This document shows positions 29,135 to 35,482 of a stretch of 35,482 nucleotides of DNA, piece by piece. Source of the stretch: a virus; IMG/VR virus record IMGVR_UViG_3300028025_002244, positions 1 to 35,482 of that record. One strand, given 5' to 3'. The position numbers were made by a program, and so were the translations under genes. Under the pieces are notes generated by a model. That model ran no database searches, was not told the origin of the DNA, and saw nothing but the letters and a program-made list of their open reading frames with translations. Within the stretch, counting starts at the first letter, position 1, and each line of letters starts with the position of its first letter.

Positions 29135-32100
29135 TATGCTGATTTCGGTGGAATGTTATCAAGAAGAACAAACCCAGCAGGAATTCCTTTTGTGTCTCTC
29201 TTGTAAGTTTTATCATTTACCATTGTAAATGCCATCTTTCGTTTTCCACCTGTTTTGTATGCCATGTGTATCCAAATAGATTCTGGATAACGATACTCAA
29301 GAATAATTTGATCATATGGGAGAATCTTTTCTAATGCTTGAACAAACTCGTATGTTTTCTGTCCTTTGTTTGGTAATAAAATACCAATATCAACTGCTCT
29401 ACCCTTACAGTGATCAGAAGTTGGAGATTCATTACCAACAACTCCACGAAGACGATATCCAGAGTTTATTCTCCATTGAGTTTTATATCCTCCAATGCCA
29501 CCTGGAAGAACTTCAAGAGCAGGTTCAAGTAGATTTTGTGCAGTTAATGCTAAATTGGCCACGATGTCTTGAGCAGTAAACAATATTTCTGGACCATCTT
29601 TAGTTTCTTTAAGCATTTGATCAACTAGTCTATGTTTACCACCAACTCCACCATCTATTAACATACCAAGAGTAAAGTTCTTTGATAAACGATAATCGTT
29701 TGTAAATTCTTTTGTAGTTTTAATAATACTAGTGTCCACAGAAACTTCTTTAGCGTTAGCAGAAGGTTTGACGATTAATGGTGCTTCTTCTGATGCGACT
29801 GGAGGTGGTGCATTTGGCACACCTTCTTTTCTTGCTTGCTCAGCAGATGCAGCACGACCTTCTGGTGTGTCATAATCATCTGGAGTTTCAGCCACAGTTT
29901 TTTCTTCAATCTGTCTCTCTGGTAAAATCGTAAATGGAACAACAGGATTAATTGGAACACCAAGTGTTGGAGGTGTTAATGGAACATTCTCAACATCATT
30001 GGCTCCATCAGCACCATTACCAAATTGCCCTTGCGCATAATCCATATTGGTAGTTCCACCAGATAGATAATTGGCTTCACCCTCTGCTTCAATATTAGTT
30101 GTAGCACCTTTGATACTTAATGCACCAACTGCTTGTGTATCGTGCACCCCATCTGATTTTGTATAAATGTTTGCAGCTTGAATAGAGTAATCGCCAGCAA
30201 CTTTAACTTTCATGTCACCACCAACAGCCAAAGTTAAATCGGTCGCCACTCCAATGTCGGCATTATTTCCAACTCTTACTGTGGCGTTTTGTTCGACATG
30301 AATATTTGCATCTGTTCTAGAATAGATGTTCGCATTACCATCAACAGTAATGTTTAGTTCCCCTGATACATGAACACAACCATTCTTTTCCATTAATACA
30401 AAGTTATCACCAACTATGTAATTAACCTGAGTTCCGTTTGGATCGATCTCAGAGAACGTGCCTGAACGATGGTATGTATTAATTCGTTCATATCCTGGAG
30501 TATCATCAAACTCTTGAATGTGTCCTGATTCAGTTTCAAGAACTTTATTAAATGGATACTTTGCACCATAAGGTGCTTCTGGTTGATCCCATGAACCTAA
30601 ATCTAATGCTTTTGGTATTCCACGAACACGAAGTGCATCTTTTCGTTTGACAACAGTGCCTTCAATAATACCACGAGCAAGTCTATTGGTATCTGGTTCA
30701 CCGATATAATCTTTTAATGGATATTTGTTGTTTGGATCTCTAAATCCAGTAGTAAACGAACCAGTCTCAATACTTTTTTGTGATGGTCTTGGTGTAGAGT
30801 CATTTCCATCTTTTGGTGGCTCTGGTGTTGGTTGTCCAGCATCTTTTTCTACTCCACCAGTACCCTCTTTACCATAAAAGTATTCATAATAAGATTGTTT
30901 GATTGCTGCAATATCAGGAGTGTTTACACCAACTGCCTTTTTAGCTGCAAGAAAGAAATCTGGATGTCTAGTTGATTCTACACCTTTAACTCTATCTTTA
31001 ATATACAGTGCAGCAACCAGTGCTGACACATTAATGTCATTATCAAGTGAGTCTGGATTATTTACAATATCTAAACTTAGTCCAGTTGCATTTGCCAGAT
31101 TTTGATAACGCTGATAATTGGCACGACCAGTTAATTGGATAAATCCACGACCATAGTATTTTCCGCCATCGGCATCTGTAAGATTTCCTAAGAAACCTTT
31201 ACCTCGTTTTGTTGGTCCATATGCCCAAGAGAAAAATTGTTCTCTAGTTACACCTTTTTTGGTAGCATCAGAAAATGTTGCAATGTCTTCTGGAGTTGCA
31301 AAAGAATAAACTTGTTTTAATCTATTTGGACTATAATTAAATGCCTCTAATTGTGGTATCCATCTTGACTCACCACCAGCAATACCTAATAATGCACACT
31401 TTTGTTCTTTGGTAGTTAATCCTACTTTATCACATGCAGCAATTAATGCTTTAATACCCTCTGCTGATTTTGATGGGTTTGAAGATGATTTTGGTGGAGG
31501 TAATGTTGGTATTGAAGTATTTGTTGAAGTCTGTTTAACAGGTGTGCTAGTAGTAGAGCCAGTTGTTACTGGTGTTCCAGATCCAGACAATACAGGATTA
31601 CCAGAACCATCTCTTAAAACATTTTCAAACACTCTACTTTGACTAACTGCATTTAAGTTAGTTGGTGGATCTTCAAACTTGAGAATGTTCTCACCATAGT
31701 TTACAACTGCATTACTAATTGTAATTTGTGTGCCACTATTAATAGAAACAATAAATGTTTCTGCTGGAATACCAAATGCCAATACTTTCATATTGGCTTT
31801 TAATACTGATGTTAAATTAGTTGAACCATTTTCTGGATCGTATAATGTTAATATCTTTCCATTGGTTGGACCAGGAACTGTTCTTAGTTCAATATTTTCT
31901 GTTTTAGTAGATCCAGCAATTGGACCACTATCATCAGCATCAATTGGTGCTGGTGCATTAGGAATACCACCAACAGTACCAATTATAATTGGTTGTTGCT
32001 GACTCTCATCCGCAAAAATAATAATTACAGATGTTCCCTCTACTGGACCAATTGGAGATTGTCCAATACCATTCATTGCAGCTGATGTGACAGGCTGAAC

Positions 32101-32235
32101 TGGAACTGCCCATGGAAGATCGGCTGTAGGAAGCTGTGACTTATCATGAGTGTGTAATCCTACCACACGGACTTGGCAACGACCAAGTCTTAATGGGTCA
32201 CTTCTATTTTCTACAACACCATAGTAAAAATTCAT
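29134..32235 (-). CDS. 5: Baseplate hub/needle gp5 with two lytic domains
   Basis: A 1033-residue gp5 homologue, far longer than T4 gp5 (575). Residues 1-95 are the OB-fold (FYYGVVENRSDPLRLGRCQV). Residues about 258-455 are a GH19 chitinase/endolysin-like glycan hydrolase: LGIAGGESRWIPQLEAFN with candidate catalytic E289 and YYGRGFIQLTGRANYQRYQN, replacing the T4-type lysozyme. Residues 600-740 are the beta-helical needle (VSGELNITVDGNANIYS and similar). Residues 850-1000 are an M15-like D-Ala-D-Ala peptidase domain, INSGYRL, SDHCKGRAVDIG (H942, D949) and IWIHMAYK (H990). A proline-rich linker (465-485) separates the first lytic domain from the next segment. It digests peptidoglycan during injection. 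Confidence 0.9.
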   Translation of the reverse strand: MNFYYGVVENRSDPLRLGRCQVRVVGLHTHDKSQLPTADLPWAVPVQPVTSAAMNGIGQSPIGPVEGTSVIIIFADESQQQPIIIGTVGGIPNAPAPIDADDSGPIAGSTKTENIELRTVPGPTNGKILTLYDPENGSTNLTSVLKANMKVLAFGIPAETFIVSINSGTQITISNAVVNYGENILKFEDPPTNLNAVSQSRVFENVLRDGSGNPVLSGSGTPVTTGSTTSTPVKQTSTNTSIPTLPPPKSSSNPSKSAEGIKALIAACDKVGLTTKEQKCALLGIAGGESRWIPQLEAFNYSPNRLKQVYSFATPEDIATFSDATKKGVTREQFFSWAYGPTKRGKGFLGNLTDADGGKYYGRGFIQLTGRANYQRYQNLANATGLSLDIVNNPDSLDNDINVSALVAALYIKDRVKGVESTRHPDFFLAAKKAVGVNTPDIAAIKQSYYEYFYGKEGTGGVEKDAGQPTPEPPKDGNDSTPRPSQKSIETGSFTTGFRDPNNKYPLKDYIGEPDTNRLARGIIEGTVVKRKDALRVRGIPKALDLGSWDQPEAPYGAKYPFNKVLETESGHIQEFDDTPGYERINTYHRSGTFSEIDPNGTQVNYIVGDNFVLMEKNGCVHVSGELNITVDGNANIYSRTDANIHVEQNATVRVGNNADIGVATDLTLAVGGDMKVKVAGDYSIQAANIYTKSDGVHDTQAVGALSIKGATTNIEAEGEANYLSGGTTNMDYAQGQFGNGADGANDVENVPLTPPTLGVPINPVVPFTILPERQIEEKTVAETPDDYDTPEGRAASAEQARKEGVPNAPPPVASEEAPLIVKPSANAKEVSVDTSIIKTTKEFTNDYRLSKNFTLGMLIDGGVGGKHRLVDQMLKETKDGPEILFTAQDIVANLALTAQNLLEPALEVLPGGIGGYKTQWRINSGYRLRGVVGNESPTSDHCKGRAVDIGILLPNKGQKTYEFVQALEKILPYDQIILEYRYPESIWIHMAYKTGGKRKMAFTMVNDKTYKRDTKGIPAGFVLLDNIPPKSA

Positions 32236-33512
32236 TATTTTGTCCTGTTCATATCCATCATAGATGATTCTTTAATAATTTCCATATAACACTCATGTTT
32301 TTCTCTATCAACATAGTGATTAATAGCTGCAATAATATAATTTCCAGAGAACATTTTATCTGTGGTATCACCATCTTTCTTTGATAGTGGTTCTATTCTC
32401 TTAAGATCTAATTTAATCTTCTGTCCAACAGTATAATCGCATCTTCCTGGAACTGTAATATTAATCTTATTTGCTTCAGCTAGTTTTAGTAGCGAAATTC
32501 TTTCTTGATTTGATTTAGCATTAGTGACATCACCAAAGCCATTAAAGTTTCCAAAATTCTTTGGATAGGTAATAATTCTTGATGCTGCTCTAAAAATTGA
32601 ACGATCTGAGTTAATTGGATATTTGTTTAGATGTTTTTGTTGTTCAAATCGTTGAAACATATTATAATTCTTAGCACTGTATGTTTTCTTTGTTACATCA
32701 TAAGAAACTTGTCTTGATGAAAGCATTCCTGAACGAATACGATCCATATAATCAAAAGCAGTTGGTATACTAATTTCAAGAATACGCTTGTAATCTTTTT
32801 CTGGATTTCTTATACTACCACCACCTGGACGATCGTCACGAGTATATTTGTCATAAACAAAATCTTGAAATACAGCATTTGTATAAAGTCGCTCTAAACT
32901 AATAAAATAAAACCCATCACGATTTTCAAAAAATACATAACTTGGTGACCTGTTAGTATTAATCGCAGTATCTGCGAGGTACATAATGTTTTCGATAGGT
33001 GTCCAATAATTAGAAATGTATTTTGTATTATTTAATGTGTCTTCAATAAAAACTTTCTTATCAGATTCTAGACCAAATGTTTTATCTTTGATAAATGGTT
33101 CAATCATTTTAGAAATTTTATCACCAAATACACGACTAGTTTTTTTATTTAAATCAACAACAGCTTCTACAGAAATAAAATGTAATTGATAAACAACTGA
33201 TTTATCTCCAGACATTTCTCTGTTAGTCATTTTATAGATGTAATATTTACCTTTGATATTATTTTTATCAAGAGTGGGAGTACTAATTTCTAACTCAAGA
33301 TATTCTTCACCAATAAATGGGAATAGATTAACTAAATCTAAAGAGTCTTTTAAAATTAGACTTCCAGTAATAAATGGTGCAAAAAGATCTTCATAAAATT
33401 GAACATTAATTACTTGTGCGCCAACATCTTGATAAAAACCCTTTGCGGTAATTATCTTGACTTTATCAATGCTGACATCACCAGCAAATCTCAATACTTG
33501 ACTAGGTTTCAT
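32235..33512 (-). CDS. Baseplate hub protein, probable gp27 counterpart
   Basis: A 425-residue protein with VSIDKVKIITAKGFYQDVGA and VQFYEDLFAPFITGSLILKD, an early barrel like that of contractile-tail hub proteins, then ENRDGFYFISLERLYTNAVF and a C-terminal beta barrel ending in GNYIIAAINHYVDREKHECY. T4 gp27 has 391 residues and lies next to gp5 in function; here the gene lies immediately upstream of gp5 with a TAATG junction. Both point to the gp27-like hub ring on which the gp5 needle sits. Sequence similarity to T4 gp27 itself is low, so the assignment is by length, context and pattern. Confidence 0.7.
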   Translation of the reverse strand: MKPSQVLRFAGDVSIDKVKIITAKGFYQDVGAQVINVQFYEDLFAPFITGSLILKDSLDLVNLFPFIGEEYLELEISTPTLDKNNIKGKYYIYKMTNREMSGDKSVVYQLHFISVEAVVDLNKKTSRVFGDKISKMIEPFIKDKTFGLESDKKVFIEDTLNNTKYISNYWTPIENIMYLADTAINTNRSPSYVFFENRDGFYFISLERLYTNAVFQDFVYDKYTRDDRPGGGSIRNPEKDYKRILEISIPTAFDYMDRIRSGMLSSRQVSYDVTKKTYSAKNYNMFQRFEQQKHLNKYPINSDRSIFRAASRIITYPKNFGNFNGFGDVTNAKSNQERISLLKLAEANKINITVPGRCDYTVGQKIKLDLKRIEPLSKKDGDTTDKMFSGNYIIAAINHYVDREKHECYMEIIKESSMMDMNRTK

Positions 33513-34243
33513 TACAATAGATCTTTATAATCTGTTAGAATTTTATTAATAATTTGTGGTGAAATAATTTTTATTCTTCTTTTCTCTTCATTTTCATCTC
33601 TAAACCATTGAATATTTGTTACATTAACTGCACCTGCAACTGTCGAATTAACATTATATCCTGCAGCATTTACATAGTGGTGACTATAATTTTCACGACC
33701 AGCAGTTTTAACTGTGACTGTCCCACCAGCAGTACCAGTTGGAGCAGAAGTTGCAGTGAATGTAAAAGTATCTGCTGTTACTGATGTTATCGTGTATGTT
33801 CCATTCGGAGCATTTGTGGTGGCAGTTGCACCAGATAAAGTTACTGTTGTAGTTGGTGAAGATAGTAATCCGTGAATGGCTTTAGTTACTGTAATTGTTG
33901 TTCCACTATATGACCAACTTGTTGCGGTAAATGATGGATTAAAAACTGCCTTGCCTGCCTCAACCAATTCTAATTCAGGTAATGGGAAGTCTGTTAGATA
34001 ATCATAACGCTGATTTGCTAGCATAATAATCCAATGATATTCTGGATTACCGTAAATCTTTTCTGCGATAATCTCTGGAGTTTCTCCATCTACAATATCA
34101 TACTCGTCATATACTGCAATATTGTCTAAAACCTCTTTACGAAAACGAACATTTCGTGTGATGTCTCTTACAATTGAAGTTTTTGTTTCATATGTTCCAT
34201 AGCGGAAGTCGTATAAAAATTCTGGAAATTCTTTGAAGTACAT
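33512..34243 (-). CDS. 53: Baseplate wedge subunit gp53 with an inserted beta domain
   Basis: A 243-residue gp53 homologue (T4 gp53 is 196). The N-terminal LysM-like core is clear: ITRNVRFRKEVLDNIAVYDE, DGETPEIIAEKIYGNPEYHW and IIMLANQRYDYLTDFPLP. Residues about 105-180 are an insertion of a small beta domain (SWSYSGTTITVTKAIHGLLS and NGTYTITSVTADTFTFTATS). The gp53 C-terminus then resumes: NYSHHYV and RRIKIISPQIINKILTDYKD. gp53 holds the baseplate wedges together; the added domain probably extends from the surface. Confidence 0.9.
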   Translation of the reverse strand: MYFKEFPEFLYDFRYGTYETKTSIVRDITRNVRFRKEVLDNIAVYDEYDIVDGETPEIIAEKIYGNPEYHWIIMLANQRYDYLTDFPLPELELVEAGKAVFNPSFTATSWSYSGTTITVTKAIHGLLSSPTTTVTLSGATATTNAPNGTYTITSVTADTFTFTATSAPTGTAGGTVTVKTAGRENYSHHYVNAAGYNVNSTVAGAVNVTNIQWFRDENEEKRRIKIISPQIINKILTDYKDLL

Positions 34244-35349
34244 TACATACCATCCTTAACTTTATCTTTGGTAAGAAGAGCAAGTTCTCTAAAGTTCATT
34301 GTTACATTAATCTGTGTAGGCATACCATTATCATATGTAGTAAAGTTACCATTTGGAGTATAGTTGATATTCATTTCTGTTAGTACACAAGATGTATGAC
34401 GATGTAAATTTCTATTTTCCAACCCATTTTGATAGTAAAAAATATCAAATTCAGAAGGGTAGATATAAACAAAATTATTTGAGTCTTTAAACTCTGGATG
34501 CATATGATATTTAAACTCGTAAATGATACGCATCACATTTTCTGCTTCAGCTGCACTTCTTGGAAAGAACTGATAATCAAAAGCAAATGTTCTAAAATCT
34601 ACACCTTTAAATACTTGTTCTTTCTTTGGATTTGCTGCCAATCCAGTTGCAGCTGATAGTGCTGCAGCACCTGGACCTTTTGCTAGCATAAGATTTGTTA
34701 CTGCTGCTTGTGCTGGTTCAGCAAGATCTTTTACCTTACCACCACTAGCAGTAGCTTTTAAAATCTCTTCAATACCAGTAGAAGCCATGGCCATCGCCAA
34801 TGTATCTTCTTCTGAATATTGCATACCATAACGGATTTGTAATTGATTTGGAACATGAAGGGCTACAGCAGTCTTTAATCGTTTTTGTGCTCGATTTGCA
34901 GATGCTGCATAATTAGCAGTTGCGCCAGCACCAACAGTAGCCAGTGCAGCTGCACCAGCAGAAGCACCACCAATACCCAATGCCTTACCAAGTAGTGCTC
35001 CACCAGCATTAAGAGTGGCACTTGCTGCAAACAATTTGGTTCTATCTAAATTTTGTGCAACAAAATCTCCACGATCTCTTGGTGGTATCTCTTTAACAAA
35101 TTGATCTTCCCCAAGTTCTTTTGCTAACTTAGAATCAACAGCGATGTTAATATAAAATACAACATAATTTCCACCATAACGATTATCGGAAGCCATCAAA
35201 TCGTCTGGATATGAATGGCTTTTTACTTCATATTTGTTTAATTCGCCATTTTTTTCAAACTCTCGTGGACCACCTCGTTTGGTGTAGAGATTTGTTACTG
35301 CTGAATCGATAGCATTGTCGATTCTGCGGATATCTGCTTGACTAGCCAT
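34243..35349 (-). CDS. 48: Baseplate tail-tube cap protein gp48
   Basis: A 368-residue protein, matching T4 gp48 (364) in length. Residues 1-95 are the N-terminal arm (VVFYINIAVDSKLAKEL); residues 104-150 are Ala/Gly-rich and hydrophobic. The C-terminal conserved half carries TFAFDYQFFPRSAAEAENVM, IIYEFKYHMHPEF, YPSEFDIFYYQNG and LTEMNINYTPNGNFTTYDNG. gp48 sits on the baseplate hub and starts tail-tube polymerisation with gp54. It is first in the minus-strand baseplate operon with a late-promoter-like box upstream. Confidence 0.85.
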   Translation of the reverse strand: MASQADIRRIDNAIDSAVTNLYTKRGGPREFEKNGELNKYEVKSHSYPDDLMASDNRYGGNYVVFYINIAVDSKLAKELGEDQFVKEIPPRDRGDFVAQNLDRTKLFAASATLNAGGALLGKALGIGGASAGAAALATVGAGATANYAASANRAQKRLKTAVALHVPNQLQIRYGMQYSEEDTLAMAMASTGIEEILKATASGGKVKDLAEPAQAAVTNLMLAKGPGAAALSAATGLAANPKKEQVFKGVDFRTFAFDYQFFPRSAAEAENVMRIIYEFKYHMHPEFKDSNNFVYIYPSEFDIFYYQNGLENRNLHRHTSCVLTEMNINYTPNGNFTTYDNGMPTQINVTMNFRELALLTKDKVKDGM

Positions 35350-35393
35350 TTTGTACCTTTTGACCTAAATAAACGGAGTTTATCCTAATTACT

Positions 35394-35401
35394 TATTTAT
35401 G
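35394..35401 (-). promoter_or_regulatory. Late-promoter-like box CATAAATA upstream of gp48
   Basis: The minus strand reads CATAAATA (35401 to 35394), one mismatch from the T4 late box and the same variant as the box at 20360-20367. It is 44 nt upstream of the gp48 ATG and overlaps the start codon of the divergent plus-strand gene. A small inverted repeat, ATAAAC-GGA-GTTTAT (35369-35383), lies between the two genes. Confidence 0.5.
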
Positions 35402-35482
35402 TTCCATAAGAGAAAGTACACTCCAATATTCCCAGAAAAATACGCTGGAGATCCAACCAATATCATAATGAGAAGTTCATGG
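35399..35482 (+). CDS. 4: Head completion protein, gp4-like (N-terminus only)
   Basis: A plus-strand frame starts at the ATG at 35399 and runs off the right edge. Its 28 residues include KRKYTPIFPEKYAGDPTNII followed by MRSSW, the start pattern of the T4 gp4-type head completion protein ('yKp.NP.KY.GdP.nIiyRSSWE'), a protein with nuclease-like sequence that finishes the DNA-filled head before tail joining. It diverges from gp48. No good Shine-Dalgarno is visible; GGAG at 35375-35378 is about 20 nt from the ATG, too far to be ordinary. It is the only clear plus-strand gene. Confidence 0.7.
   Translation, partial: MFHKRKYTPIFPEKYAGDPTNIIMRSSW

Overview
The window is part of the genome of a T4-like (myovirus) tailed phage, most like the marine T4 superfamily of cyanophage-type and environmental myoviruses. 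The basis is a run of recognisable T4 baseplate genes in a familiar order (gp48, gp53, a gp27-like hub, gp5, PAAR tip, gp25, gp6), very large marine-type virion proteins, AT-rich DNA, T4-style late promoter boxes close to TATAAATA, and almost no intergenic space. The host cannot be read from the sequence; a marine bacterium is likely, but cyanobacterium versus heterotroph is open.

Layout. Nearly everything is on the minus strand, so genes are transcribed from high to low coordinates. At the right edge a plus-strand gene (start of a gp4-type head completion protein) diverges from the baseplate block. From 35349 down to 26147 lies the baseplate and hub module: gp48, gp53, gp27-like, a gp5 hub carrying two different lytic domains, a small structural protein, PAAR, gp25 and gp6. 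From 26147 to 12644 come large peripheral virion proteins (800, 151, 959 and 2081 residues), a 75-residue coiled-coil protein and a tail-fibre-like protein. From 12637 to 4937 is an eight-gene accessory cassette in which each gene overlaps the next. From 4889 to 246 are an S74 tail fibre, a glycine-rich adhesin-like protein, a 124-residue phage protein, a 94-residue unknown and three 2OG-Fe(II) oxygenase genes, ending at a strong UUCG terminator. A late promoter then starts the partial gene at the left edge. No stretch over 300 bases lacks a gene, and no tRNA, CRISPR array or insertion sequence was seen.

The most notable region is the cassette at 4937-12637. It encodes a radical SAM/SPASM enzyme, a 173-residue protein whose only three cysteines lie in a terminal CHSN-CHGS-CHGS tail, three unrecognised proteins (at least two look paralogous), a second radical SAM/SPASM enzyme, a radical SAM enzyme with a B12-binding-type N-terminus, and an aspartyl/asparaginyl-hydroxylase-like oxygenase. 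Every junction overlaps (1 to 44 nt), the cassette sits between two fibre genes sharing an N-terminal module, and it has no visible promoter of its own. The layout resembles a RiPP-type or virion-protein modification pathway in which the CHxx tail is the substrate. That function is inference; the gene families and arrangement are read from the sequence.

Start codons were revised in several places where the longest frame begins with a weak TTG or GTG codon and an in-frame ATG fits the upstream stop codon. Ten junctions are TAATG stop-start overlaps, implying strong translational coupling.
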